Source: Megachile rotundata
Lineage: Eukaryota; Arthropoda; Insecta; Hymenoptera; Megachilidae
Length of the DNA: 64,000 nt
Assembly (NCBI RefSeq): GCF_050947335.1
Contig: NC_134995.1
Span: 7,478,501 to 7,542,500 of the forward strand
Reading direction: 5' to 3'
A program made the translations under genes and the position numbers. Below are positions 24,900-38,232 of this stretch, piece by piece. The notes under the pieces are model-generated. The model was not told where the DNA came from and searched no databases. It worked only from the letters and a program-made list of their open reading frames with translations. Each line of letters starts with the position of its first letter. Positions within the stretch are counted from its first letter, which is position 1.

Positions 24900-25720
24900 A
24901 GTACTCTAGTAAATTTGTAGTTTTGAAATTTAGATATTAGAATAATTGAATAATGGAATAATGGAATACATACTTGAATAATTGAATAATGGAAAACTTA
25001 AAAGTTTGAAATTTTGATATTTGGAAATTTAAAAAATTGAATAATTGAATAATTGATAATTTGACATTGGAAACTTGGAATTTTTAAATTTCAAAATTTG
25101 AGATTTGGAGGTTGGAAATTTGAAAATTTGAAAAATTGAAGAATTGAAAAATTGAGAAATTGAGAAATTGAATAATTGAACCATTGAAAATTTGAGATTT
25201 GAAACATGAAATTTGGAAATTTTTAGAATTTGAAATTTGAAACTTGAAAGTTTAAAATTTTGATATTTGGAAATTTGAAGAATTGAAAAATTGAAAAATT
25301 GAAAAATTGAAAAATTGAAAAATTGAAAAATTGAATAATTGATAATTTGACATTGGAAACTTGGAATTTTAAAATTTTAAAATTTGAGATTTGGAGTTTA
25401 GAAATTTAAAAAATTGAGAAATTGAAGAATTGAAAAATTGAAAAATTGAAAAATTGAAAAATTGAATAATTGAAAATTTGAAATTCCTGAATTTGAAAAT
25501 TTGAAACTTGAAAGTTTGAAATTTTGATATTTGAAAAATTGAAAAATTGAAAAATTGAAAAATTGAAAAATTGAAAAATTGAAAAATTGAATAATTGAAA
25601 ATTTGAAATTCCTGAATTTGAAAATTTGAAACTTGAAAGTTTGAAATTTTGATATTTGAAAAATTGAAAAATTGAAGATTTAAAAATTTGGTACTTGAAG
25701 TTGTGAAATTGAAAATTTAA
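24900..25720. repeat. Octamer array (AATTGAAA) with longer-range repetition
   Basis: Runs of AATTGAAA octamers (clean at 25275-25340 and 25530-25590) alternate with a spacer containing GAAACTTGAAAGTTTGAAAT. The spacer recurs at about 25230, 25510 and 25627, so the array is also organised at a higher level. Confidence 0.85.
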
Positions 25721-27079
25721 AAATCCTAAAATTCAGAAACTTGCAAATTACGAAATTAAAAAACTAAAACCTCCGCTTATCAAAACCCTCAAACTTCCCA
25801 AAGCAAAACATCTCACTATACACGTATCATTCGTCATCTTTCAATTTCCCTACCGATCGTCTCCGCGAATCGAAAATTCGCAGAAACAACAAACGCTGTG
25901 AGAATTATCGCTGTCAGCAGGCGTCAGCATTGAAATATGAAAAACGAAAGGAGAGAGATCGTAGCAAAGAGCTCCGGACAGGCCGATCGCGAGAAGGATG
26001 AGCGAAACAGCGGTTCCTAGGATGATTCTCGATGTCCACGGGTTTATTCCTCTTCTCGTTCATTCGCGGTTTTTCTTCCTCTTTTTGCGACGGTGAATCA
26101 CTGCTCGCCTCTGCACGCAGAGATTCTCAGTCGCAGGTGGAGATACAAATAAACGAATGTCTCGACACGACACGTGTTACGAAGCGGGTCCACACACGGC
26201 TTTCTTCGCAAGGGAAAAAGATTCGCAACTGCGAGAACCGTGACTCATGTGCCGTTTAACATCGAACGGTGAGCTGTTCGAAAGGTGGTCTCGTGACGAA
26301 ATTACTGGACAAACTCGACTTGCGTAATTCGAACGTCCTGGAATGATAATCGAGTTCGATGCTCCTCGCAATTCAAATTACTTTTTTTAGTATTTCATCC
26401 TGCGTCATTGTTCTTCCCCTTTTTTTAATGAAGCATTTAGGTACATAATTTTAGATTGTGTAAATAATTTCTTAGTATTCGTATAGTTTCATTAAATCTG
26501 CAATTTCTTACATAACATTTACTTTCTGACTTATGGGTTACGTAACAAAGTAGAATTTCTGTTAATTTGTATAATTTTGTCAATTTTCTAAAACACAAAT
26601 TTTCAAATTCTGAAATTATCAAGTTTCAAAATTTCTAAGTTCGATACTAAAACTTCGAAAATATCTTCTCGAAGCATTGACTTCGAAAGGATGCTTCTCT
26701 AGCGAAGGAGTATCCAGCATCTTCCAGAAGACCGATCACTGACCGTCCTCACTGGCTGTTCGTATGTGTTAGTGTGCGTTCACACTCGTCCACCCACTTT
26801 CCGCTTCGCTCGTGTGACGTCACAGCATCGCGAATAAGACCCGTCTTTGTTCCCACAGGCTATTCGCGAACCGGTTTACCGATGGTTCCGCGTCAGTCGT
26901 GTCAGCTGGCCAGGACCCGTTTAAATCGGTTACCAGCAGCACTCTTTTTGTTTTACAGGATCGGACATTCCACCCGATCCTTGCCCTGGTTGAGGCCCTA
27001 CAGACCTTCATTCGAACCAGATATTCCCCTTTGATAATTATGAATCTGGTGTATATTTTGGAAACCTGGAAATTTGAAA
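25721..27079. other. Unique DNA with complex islands
   Basis: 25850-26380 and 26690-27030 are G+C-richer, complex and contain short open frames on both strands without recognised domains. The second island contains a perfect CRE. Confidence 0.45.
26815..26822. promoter_or_regulatory. Perfect CRE palindrome in complex island
   Basis: TGACGTCA, the same consensus as at 14030-14037, within a unique G+C-richer block 12 kb inside the presumed intron. It could mark an enhancer or an internal promoter; this is inference. Confidence 0.35.
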
Positions 27080-27910
27080 GTTAGGGAATTTCGGAATTGC
27101 ACGATTTAGAATTGGGAAATTTAGTATTGACAATTCTGGAATTGGTAATCTGGAAACTAGGGAGATATAGAATCGGAAATTTTGGAATTGGAAAATTTGG
27201 AATTGGTAATGTTGAAATTGACAAATCTGGAATTGAAAAATTTGAAATTAACAATACTGGAATTAGCAATTCTGAAATTAGAATATTTGGAGTTCGAAAA
27301 TTTGGAGTTGGCAACTCCGGAGTTGGAATTGTTGCAATAGGCAATTTTGAATTTGAAAAAGTTGGAATTGACAATTTTAGAATTGGCAATTCCGGTATTG
27401 GAATTTTTGGAATTGGTAATTCCGGAGTTAGAATTTTTGGAAATGGCAACTCTGGAATTGGAATTTTTGGAATTGGCAATTCGGCAATTGCGAAATTTGG
27501 AATGGACAATTCTGGATTTGTAATTTTTGGAATTAACAATTTTGGAATTGCAAATATTTGGAATTGACAATTTTGGAATTGCTAAAATTGGGAGTTGCCT
27601 ATTTTGGAATTGCAAAATTGTGGAATTGGCAATTCCGGAGTTGGAATTTTAGGAATTAACCATTTTGGAATTGCAAAAATTGGGAATTGCAAAAATTTGG
27701 AATCGGCAATTTTGGAATTGCAAAAATTTGGAATTGACAATTTTAGAATTGGCAACTCCAGTATTGGTAATTTGGGAATTAGGAAAATTTGGAATTGGTA
27801 ATTCTGGAGCTGAGGAATTTTGTAATTGTCAGTTCTGGAGTTGAGAATTTTAGTATTGGAAGTTCTGGAGTTGGGAATTTTGAAATTAGTAATTTTGGAA
27901 TGAAGGAATT
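27080..27910. repeat. 15-bp-type minisatellite (GGAATTGGCAATTTT)
   Basis: Loose tandem units of about 15 bp built from GGAATTGG and CAATTTTG words. Frames on both strands stay open for over 150 codons but encode only low-complexity Gly/Ile/Asn or Pro/Ile/Ser repeats. Confidence 0.9.
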
Positions 27911-29509
27911 TTGATTTTTCAAAAGTTGTACTCTTGAAAATATAAGCAACAGTAGGATTTGAATCTATAAAAATTAAAAAATTCCAAGTTTAAGAATAAA
28001 CTCAAATTTAAATACAATCACATTACTGACTGCTAACAAAAAGTGCCATATATTGAAAGAAATATGCGTTGCCATCAAATGAACAGTTCTCACACATTCT
28101 TCCTATATCCACCTATAAAGCTTCTTAACTTCAAATTATATCCCATAATTCACCTTCTATTAAAAATATTTTCGAATATAATTTTAAAAATATTCGAGAA
28201 GATACAGATAAACCTTTCCTTCGTTGTCTCAACGAAGATCCTGTAAATTGTACCGCAAACCTTGCGAAACTACGATAAGAAGTTCTCTTGTTAATCCTAA
28301 CGAACGATTTAGATAAAGGCCACTATTTTATCTTGGTATTCGAAGATTTTACTTAAAACGATTGTCCTTCGGTTTGTCTGTACGTGATCCGGTTACGACT
28401 AACATTCGAACAATTTTCGAAGGTATTTCAGTTCAGGTATTTCGTAGTTTTTCGTGCTTCCTGTTCGAAAGATACGAAGAACGGAAACGAGGTTGAATCA
28501 CGAACCGGAAATTCGCGTCATCAGAGTAACGTACCTGAACGCTATCGCTTCAGAAACGGTTTTCGATCTGGAAAAGAACAGTCTGCTAACTGCTAACCTT
28601 TTTCCGGGTCTCTTTTGTCGACGCTGTTCGATTCGTGGGATTCTGCGTCGATCTGAGATCGTTGACCTTTCACCTTTACCCTGAAATTGTATCGATTAGG
28701 TGAACCGTGGAAAGATAATTAGAGAAACTTAATTGCGCTTCTCTGGTAATAGGATCTTGATAATAGTGCTCTTGGTTATTGTCTTTCATCAAATTTCTAC
28801 ATTTTTTTATTTTTATCTGAAATTTTGCAAATTTAAAAAGTTTTGAAATTCCTTTATTTTTAAAATTCTTATAATTTTCAAATTTCAAATTTTTTAAAAA
28901 TAAAATTGCACACAATCTCATCTACAAAATTCACAATCATATTATTATATTTTCTCATTAATCTGCAATTAAAATTTTCAACCCAAAAAGTCACACTAAT
29001 TAATGGACTCAGTTTATCGCTGTATTCTGAAGGATATTATATAAGAATGTAATTACCTAGCATAACTTTTGTATCGGACTGTCACTATAGAACCAGCTTA
29101 AATGAATACCGCACGCGATGAAATTATGCGAATTTCCAAGAGGGAAACTCGATGGGATGGTAGGTCGAGATACATGCATTTGGTGCTCGAGGAAGCAAGG
29201 TGCGTGAACACCCTAGAGAAGAGCACGTGCAGACTCTAAGGTGTGTGTGCACCGGAAGTGATGGCCTACGGAGACTTAATCGTGCGGGTACATAAGCAAA
29301 CTATGCCCCCTAACTTACGCACGCACGTGTTCGAGCCCCCGTGGAAATTCGTGAGTTCAACGAGACGTGTCTTTCGAATATCTTCAAATACTTCTTTTAT
29401 GCTTCGTGGCTTCGTTTCGAATATTTACTGACTTCATCGTTTCGCTCTTTAGTAGTACATTAATTCAGTTAGTTTTATAGAATGAGAAGTTGAAAATGTA
29501 ATTTTGTAA
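27911..29509. other. Unique intron-like DNA
   Basis: 28290-28700 and 29080-29420 are complex and G+C-richer. No supported exon, RNA gene or mobile element. Confidence 0.45.
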
Positions 29510-30500
29510 TTTTGGGAAGCGGAATATTTGGAATTTGGAATTAGGAATTTTTAAATATTTTGGAATTCTGAAATTTGGCAATTTTGGAATTCTAGACTTT
29601 TGGTACTTGGAATTCTAGAATTCTGGAACTTGGAATTCTGAAATTTTAGAATTTTGGAACTTGCAATTCTACAATTTTGGAATTCTAGAATTCTGGAATT
29701 CTGCAACTTGAAATTCAGGAATTTTTGAATTCTGAAATTTTGGAATTTTGGAACTTGGAATTCTACAATTTTGGAATTCTAGAATTCTGGAATTCTGCAA
29801 CTTGAAATTCAGGAATTTTTGAATTCTGCAATTCTGGACTTTTGGAACTTCGAATTCTAGAATTCTAGAACTTGGAATTCTGGAATTTTAGAATTCTGGA
29901 ACTTGGAATTCTAGAATTCTGGAATTTTGGAATCCTCGAATTTGGAATTCTGCATTTTTGGAATTTTGGAACTTTGAAACTTGGAATTCTGGAATTCTGG
30001 AATTTTTGAACTTGGAATTCTATAATTTTGGAATTCTGGAACTTTGGAATTCTGGAACTTGGAATTCTAGAACTTCGGAATTCTAGAATTTTGGAATTTC
30101 TGGAACTTGGAATTCTGGAACATGAAATTCTAGAATTTTAGAATTCCATGACTTGGAATTCTGAGACTTGGAATTCTGGAATTTTGGAATTTTGAAATTT
30201 GGAATTTTAGACCTTTGGAATTCTGGGACCTGGAATTCTGAAACTTGAAATTCTGGAATTTTGGAATTCTAGGACTTGGAATTCTGAAACTTGAAATTGT
30301 GGAATTTTGGAATTCTGGGAGTTGGAATTCTGGAACTTGGAATTTGGAATTTTGGAATTCTGGAACTTGGAATTCTAGAATTTTTGAATTCTGGAACCTG
30401 AAATTTTGAAACTTGGCATTCTATAATTTTGGAATTCTAAAATTATAGAAGTCTAGAATTTTGAAACTTGGAATTTCCGAATTTCAGAACTTGAAATTCT
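29510..30500. repeat. GGAATTCT/GGAACTTG minisatellite
   Basis: About 1 kb of 7-8-bp modules (GGAATTCT, GGAACTT, GAATTTTG) in irregular order. Same module vocabulary as the array at 59.5-60.7 kb. Confidence 0.9.
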
Positions 30501-31179
30501 GCGACTTGAAATATAGTATTTGTCCTCATATGAATACACTACATAATACTAATATTAACATACTACACAATATAGTCTAACTCCAAGATACTCTAATCTT
30601 CCACAGACAACCAAATCTAAAATCCCCAAAAACGGAACCACTCAAACATACTTCTGAATCCAAATCAGTCAACAAACTACATTCGCCTCGTTCCGAAGGA
30701 GCCGTCCTCCAGGAAATAAATATAGGCTCCCCATTTGAATCGATAAGTATAATAAGACCAGGAGGTTCCACCCTTTAGTTTCAAGTAGTTGATCGGGAAG
30801 CTGAGTCTACTAATGGTTACCAAATGAACTGCTCGAAAAGCACTCTTCTAGTTCGTTCAATGCTTCTTCTGAAAGCACTTCTATCGACGACAGATGTTCG
30901 GCAGCTCTTCAAGTCAGCTGGCGATACGTTTTCAACGACGGACATTTATTTTCGAACGTGTTCGAGCAGCAGGAAGATTAAATGGTAGCCTCTCAACGGC
31001 TTCGCGATCCACTTTTCTGAAATATTATAATGAATATGTAAGTTGATATCTTCATGTCTGACGTATGATAACAAGATCGGATGTATTTTCTACTTGAAAT
31101 AACTGTTTGGGAAAATATTTGCTTTGGACGAATTCGGTTTGTGGAGAGAAATTGATGTTTAGGTTTGAGGGTACTTGTA
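30501..31179. other. Unique DNA
   Basis: 30780-31010 is complex; no supported gene. Confidence 0.45.
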
Positions 31180-32070
31180 AAAATATTCGAAAATCTAACA
31201 ATTTCTAAAAACCTCTGAAACTGTCTGAAAATCTTTAAAGATCCCAAAGAAACATCTACGAATATCTGCTAATATCTAAACGTCTTCAAAAATATCTAAA
31301 AATTTCTGTACGCATACAAACATCTTTAAAAAAATGTTTTAAATATATCTATAAATATTTAACAGTATCTAAAAGTGTCTAAATGTATCTATAAGTATCT
31401 TCAAGTATCCACAAGTATCTAAAAATATCTAAGGTATCTATAAATATCTCTAAATGTATGTTAATATCCATAAATATCTATAAGTATCTCTAAACATCTC
31501 TAAATATTTCAAAATAAATATCTATAAACCTATATAATATCTATAAATACCTATAAATGAAAATATCTACAAATGCCTAAAAATATCTAAAAGTATTTAA
31601 AGTTATCTAAAATTATCTAAAGTTATCTAAAATTATCTAAAAAGTTATCTAAAATTATCTAAAGTTATCTGAAGTTATCTATAAATATCTTAAAATCTAA
31701 AAAATTTTCTAAAAATCTCTAAAATATCTAAAAACAAATACTAATATCTCTATATTACTAATAATTTCTAAATATCTCTAAAAGATATCTAAAAGAACTG
31801 AAAGGATATCTAAAAATCTCACAAAGATCTCCTAAAATCCCCCAAAATCTCGAAAAATCTCTAGAACCCTTCAAAAATCTCCAACAATCGCCAAAAATCT
31901 CTAGAACCCTCCAAAAATCTTTAGAATCCTCCAAGAGTCTCCAAAAATCTCTAGAATCCTCAAAAGGTCTCCAAAAATCTCTAGAACCCTCCAAAAATCT
32001 CCAAAAATCTCTAGAACCCTCCAGAAGTCTCCAAAAATCACTAGAACTCTCCAAAAATGTCTAAAACCCT
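31180..32070. repeat. ATCTAAAA array passing into a 30-bp repeat
   Basis: 31180-31790 is a degenerate TATCTAAAAA-type array of about 10 bp. 31810-32060 becomes a cleaner 30-bp unit containing CTCTAGAACCCTCCAAAAAT. The minus-strand frame over the second part is a repeat artefact. Confidence 0.85.
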
Positions 32071-33539
32071 CAGTACCGAAATTTTCTTCGCGAAAGTCAT
32101 ATCCGCCATTATATCTAAATGAACGAGGCAGGCGTCCAGCAACCCGTGAACGTTCGCGCGAGAAAGGACGCGTAGCGTCGCGACTCCCGGAGAAGAAATT
32201 AGCACGGAAAGTTTAGGAGGACAGGTCCGTGTCTTTCGACTGAAATTTATCGCGAGCAACGGCATTGTTGAATTGATAGTCAGAAGCCCAGAGGCTGCCA
32301 GACGAATGCTCTCGACTGGTGAAAAATGGCTTCGCCCCGGTGTCTCAACGTTTGTTCCATTAAAAGCACGACGACGAACGCTCGCGGGTGCAGTGGAGCA
32401 TCCGTGGAGAAAAAGGAAGCCTTAAAGAGGCAACCTCGATAAATCTCCACGAGGGGTTCTCCGTTCTTCTCTCGACGGTTCGAGACGACGAGACGCGTGG
32501 CGTCGCGACGCGAGAAAAATGCATTGTCGGGCGAAAAATGTCTGAGGATCGAACGGTCGTGGATCGCTTTTGTACCCTGAACAAACTCTCTGTTTTCTTT
32601 CAGCCTGTTCACCACGGATTCAGGTCTTTTTTCTTTCAGTTCGTCAACTTCTGAAAACTCCTCGAGACGTATAATGGCCGGTCGAATGAAATTCGTAACT
32701 TCTGATATTTCTCGAATGTGTTTCACCCTGCTTGATTAGAGGCAATTTTTATGAATTAATGATTTCACTCCTTGAGAGAATTTTTAACTTTACAATCCAC
32801 TTCTTGTTTCTGTTTAAATAGCTTGTTTAATAAAATTTCTACTTGGTCAAGATTTTTTTATTTGTTACTAAGCTAGTTGTTAACATAATTAAACAGTAAT
32901 AAGTACAAAATACATCTTCAATAAAAAATTGCTTTTTTTATTTTTAAACGAGCCTCACATTAATTCTATTGCCTCTAATTTTCCTACAAATACATCAATC
33001 ACAATAAAAATTTTAATTTAACCATATGTACAATGAATATTTCTGTGCAACCATAAACACAATCACATGTAATAAAAATACAAAAATTAAACTTAATTTA
33101 AAATAGCTAATATTTTCATGGTCTCAATACCAAGAAAACTTCACAATAAATTTTCATGATTTGCTCAAAGGTTCTCCACAATAAACACGTTAAGACACGT
33201 GCACAGGAAAATAAAAAATAGGAGTTGATGTTATCAGTTTTCTTTAATGATTTTTCTACCCTCTGTATACTGCATGGAAAAGCAGCGCGTTATACTTGGA
33301 GATCTCGGAACACTTAGATTCGCTGTATGCACACAACAGCCTTAATCTGATGGAATTAATAATTCATAGCTATCACCGTTTTCTGCGTGCGAGCATAATC
33401 TAAATCTGCTAATTTTTACATCTTTAAGTCATTCGATTCTATCTGTGGAAACTTACGACCGTGTTAAAATGGAAAATTCTTGTTTCTGTACAGGGAGGGA
33501 CAAAATTTTGTGACTTTGGTGTTTGAGGGAGATTTGAGG
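32071..33539. other. Unique DNA with complex island
   Basis: 32080-32720 is CpG-containing, complex and open in several frames on both strands, the longest being 148 codons on the minus strand (32280-32726). I recognise no domain and see no convincing splice sites. It is a candidate regulatory island, or less likely an exon of an antisense gene. Confidence 0.4.
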
Positions 33540-34515
33540 GAGGGTTATTTTTTTAGGGTGATTTGAGATTTGGGGAATTTGGGGAATTTAGGATTTGGGG
33601 ACATAGGTATTTTGGGGGATATAGGGATTTAGGGAATTTGGCATTAGGAAATTTAGGAATTTGGGGAATTTGGAATTTGGGGGATTTGGAATTGGGAGAT
33701 TTGGAATTTGGGGGGTTTGGAATTTGGGGGATTTGGAATTTGGGGGATTTGGAATTTGGGGAATTTGGAATTTCCGGGATTTGGAAGTTGGGGAATTTGG
33801 AATTTGGGAGATTTGGAATTTGAGGGATTTGGAATTTGGGGAATTTGGAATTTGAAGAATTTGGAATTTGGGGAATTTGAAATTTGGGGAATTTGAAATT
33901 TGGGGAATTTGGAATTTGGGGGATTTGGAATTTAGGGAATTTGGAATTTGGGGAATTTGGAATTTGAGGGATTTGGAATTTGGGGAATTTGGAATTTGAA
34001 GAATTTGGAATTTGGGGAATTTGAAATTTGGGGAATTTGGAATTTGGGGGATTTGGAATTTAGGGAATTTGGAATTTGGGGAATTTGGAATTTGGGGGAT
34101 TTGGAATTTGGGAGATTTGGAAGTTGGAGAATTTGGAATTTGGGAGATTTGGAAGTTGGAGAATTTGGAAGTTGGGGAATTTGGAATTTGGGGGATTTGG
34201 AATTTGGGAGATTTGGAATTTGGGGGATTTGGAATTTAGGGAATTTGGAATTTGGGGAATTTGGAATTTGGGGGATTTAGAATTTGGGAGATTTGGAAGT
34301 TGGAGAATTTGGAAGTTGGGGAATTTGGAATTTGGGGGATTTGGAATTTGGGAGATTTGGAAGTTGGAGAATTTGGAATTTAGGGAATTTGGAAGTTGGG
34401 GAATTTGGAATTTGGGGAATTTGGAATTTGGGGAACTGGGAATTTAGGGAATTTGGAATTAGTAAATTTAGGAATTTGGGGAATTTGAAATTAGAAAATT
34501 TAGGAATTTAAAAAC
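33540..34515. repeat. 16-bp array (GGAATTTG + GGGGATTT)
   Basis: About 60 copies of a 16-bp unit formed of two octamers, with GGGAATTT, GGAGATTT and GGAAGTTG variants. Three + frames are open over parts of the array. Monomers are virtually identical to those at 38.2-39.1 kb. Confidence 0.95.
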
Positions 34516-36114
34516 TTGAAAACTTGAAAATTAATAAATTTTCAAATATTAGAATTTTGATATTAAACCACTAAAATATTCAATAATTACCAAATTTCTA
34601 AACTCCAAATTCAGTCATTAAATAATTCACCAATCCCCAAATTTTAAAATTTCCTAATTCACAAAATCCAAAATTTGCCCCTTAAAAAATTTACAAATCC
34701 ACAAACAAATTACCTAACCTAAAAATCATAAATTTCGCACTTACATAAAAATATGAAACTTACAACTCTCCACGAAAACCGCCGCACGAATTACTAACAC
34801 CTAATCCACAGAGACTACCAAAAAAAAACAACGTGGAACATTGTTTAAAACCCTCAAAAAATCGTCGAACTATAAAAAAGCCTTCAAATATATCTGTTCA
34901 CCATTTCGATTTGCGGTTTCGCGACATTTGTTCCATTAAAGTCGAGAGGCTCCCAAGAGTAATATGCTGTAAGGGCTGGAGAGGGACACATCCCTTAAAA
35001 AAGTCAATCTTACAGGCTGGGGAGAATTGCAAGAGCCATTGTCCGTCGTAACAAACTTTGCTCGGAAAAAATGACTCATCTCTTCCACTCGGTGGATGAT
35101 AAAGCGAGGAGAGAAACAATAGAATAATCTAACTTGCAACGGTAAAAATTGCTGGAAGAGAATTCATTTAGATTAATTGATAAGGACGGTTTTGTTGGAG
35201 TATGCTTGGTAAACAGAGAAGCTTTTAACGATATAATTAAGGAGAATTTATTTAATAATTAAGGGGATTTTTCTGTAGTTTTGCAATTTTTGGTTAGTTT
35301 AATATTTTATTCACTTTTGGTCATTTTTAATTTTTTGAATGTTGCTGATTATTATTAATTTATTAATTCTTTATGTACCTTTTGACAATTACTTTTTGGT
35401 CATTTTTAGTAATTTTTAATATTTCTGTTCACCTTTTTGATTCTTTAGATGTCTTGAATAATTTATTGGAGTTTTTAAATTTTTGAAACACTTTTTGTAT
35501 TTTACAAAATTTTTGGTTAATGGACAAGTATCGTATTGCAAGATTTCAAAGTTTCTAAGTTATTAAATTATTTATATTTGTAATATCTAAATTTTCAAAT
35601 GACATTTCTGAAGTTTGCAATTTCAATAATTTCTACAATTACCACAATTTCTACAATTTCTAAATTTCCAAATTTTTAATTTTTTTATGGTAGACTTCTC
35701 CAAATGTCTCACTAAATGCCAAATTGTCTCAGTAATTAAAACTAATAATACTGGTAATTAAACTGTCAAATAATTCAATTGAATACCCCAAATTCATCTG
35801 AATGCGATCTTCATAAGATCCACCCACAGTCTCAATACTCACACAATAATTTACTATAATCCCCGTAAAGGGATTAGTAATAATGAGGATCCTCTCGCCG
35901 GGCCTCTAATTGGTACAATTATACCCATTCACGCGAACATCCTGCGATTATCAAGACAAGACGTCGTCCACGAAGATTTGTGTGGGCGCGTGTTGAGAAC
36001 AGGTCCGAATCAAGATTTTAGGATGCCAGGGACTATCAAACTTTATATTATTTTTTTTCTGTTTTTATAGTAATTTCAATTTGGAGCTCTGATAGAGGGA
36101 AGCTTTAATAAAAC
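34516..36114. other. AT-rich unique DNA
   Basis: 34830-35110 and 35800-36030 are more complex. 35870-35960 is CpG-containing. No exon or RNA gene supported. Confidence 0.45.
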
Positions 36115-38232
36115 TCCTAAAATGTAAAACATTGCTAAATTTCATGAAATCTGAAACCTTGCTGAGTTCCTTAAAATGTGGAACCTTGATAAATTTCTTA
36201 AAATGTGGAACCTACTCTAATTCTTTAAAATGTGGAACCTACTCTAATTCTTTAAAATGTGGAACCTACCCTATTTCTTTAAAATGTGGAACCTTATTAA
36301 ATATTCTAAAATGTGGAGTTCTACTCAACAGTATAAAATGTGGAACATTGCAAAATTTCTTAAAATGTGGAACCTTGCTAAATTCCTTAAAATGTGGAAT
36401 CTTAATAAATTTTTTAAAATGTGGAACCTACCCTATTTCTTTAAAATGTGGAACCTTATTAAATATTCTAAAATGTGGAGTTCTACTCAACAGTATAAAA
36501 TGTGGAACATTGCAAAATTTCTTGAAATGTGGAACCTTGCTAAATTCCTTAAAATGTGGAATCTTAATAAATTCTTTAAAATGTGGAACCTACCCTAATT
36601 CTTTAAAATGTGGAACCTTATTAAATATTCTAAAATGTGGAGTTCTACTCAACAGTATAAAATGTGGAACATTGCAAAATTTCTTAAAATGTGGAACCTT
36701 ACTAAATTCCTTAAAATGTGGAATCTTAATAAATTTTTTAAAATGTGGAACCTACCCTAATTCTTTAAAATGTGGAACCTTATTAAATATTCTAAAATGT
36801 GGAGTTCTACTCAACAGTATAAAATGTGGAACATTGCAAAATTTCTTAAAATGTGGAACCTTGCTAAATTCCTTAAAATGTGGAATCTTAATAAATTTTT
36901 TAAAATGTGGAACCTACCCTAATTCTTTAAAATGTGGAACCTTATTAAATATTCTAAAATGTGGAGTTCTACTCAACAGTATAAAATGTGGAACATTGTA
37001 AAATTTCTTAAAATGTGGAATCTTAATAAATTTTTTAAAATGTGGAACCTACCCTAATTCTTTGAAATGTGGAACATTATTAAATATTCTAAAATGTGCA
37101 ACCTTGCTAAATTCTTTAAAATGCGGATCTTTGCTAAATACTGTACAATGAGAATCCAGTTAAACCCTCTGAAATGTGGAACCTTATTAACCTTCTGAAA
37201 TGTGGAACAATGCTAACCCTTGAAATCTGAAAACTTGCTAAGTTTCCTAAAATGTGGATTCTTGCTAAATACTCTCAAACGTGGAAATTTTGCTAAATAT
37301 TCTCAGATGTGGAGTTCTGCTAAATCCTCTGAAACATGGAACCTTGTTAACCTCTGTAAAATGAGGTGCTCTGTTAAACCTTCTTAAATGTGGAACCTTG
37401 CTGATCCCTCTAAAATGTCAAATACTGCTAAACCCTTGAAATTTAGATCCTTATTAACCTTCTGAAATGTGGAACAATGCTAACCCTTGAAATCTGAAAA
37501 CTTGATAAATTCTAGAAATTTTGAATCCTTGCTAAATTTCCTAAAATGTAGAATCTTGCTAAAGATGAACCTCTCAAAAAATAGAGGAAATAGAGAAACC
37601 ATTCTAAAATGTGGAATCCTGTTAAATCCCTTGAAATGTGGAGTTCTGCTATATCCCCTGAAATGTGGAGTGCTACTAAATTCCCTAAAATGTGGAGTTC
37701 TGCTAACCCTCTCTGAAATGTGTGGATCTACTGAACTCTCTGAAATGTGGAAACTTAATAAAGATGAACCTCCCTAAAATAGAGGAATTCGAGAAACCAC
37801 CCTAAAATGTGGAATCCTGCTAATTCCCCTGAAATATTGTATAAGCCTGCTGAACTCCCTGAAAATTGAAACTTGCTAAATTCCCTAAAATGTAAAACCT
37901 TGCTAAACTCCCTAAAATGTGGAGCTCTACTAAACCTCTGAAATATGTAAACCTGCTGAATTCCCAGAAAATTGAAACTTGCTAAATTCCTAAAAATGTA
38001 GAACCTTGCTAAACTCCCTCAAATGTAGAACTCTGCTAAACCCCTTGAAATATGTATGTAATTCTGCAAAACTCTCTAAAATGAAGAACCTTGCTAGACT
38101 CCTTAAAATGTGGAGTTCCATTAAACCCTCTGAAATGTGGAACCAATTCCCGCAAAAAATGTGAAGTTCTGTTAAACCCCTGAAATTTAGAACCTTGGCA
38201 ATCCTTCTAAAATGTGGAGTTCCATTAAACCC
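36115..38232. repeat. 27-bp repeat with 162-bp higher-order unit
   Basis: The monomer is 27 bp and carries AAAATGTGGAACCTTGCTAA. From 36240 to about 37000 six monomers form a 162-bp higher-order unit: the marker CTACTCAACA falls at 36321, 36483, 36645, 36807 and 36969, exactly 162 bp apart, with few substitutions. Distal of 37100 the monomers diverge. The 289-codon frame at 36132-37001 exists because 27 and 162 are multiples of three; its 9-residue repeat shows no constraint and it is rejected as a gene. Confidence 0.95.

Noticed and set aside
36132..37001. 289-codon + frame of 9-residue repeats
   Set aside because: It follows exactly from a 27-bp monomer with no stop in that frame; an overlapping frame is also open, and there is no start context, domain or splice evidence.
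36115..38232. CRISPR-like regular spacing
   Set aside because: There are no unique spacers; whole monomers are repeated head to tail, and the DNA is eukaryotic.
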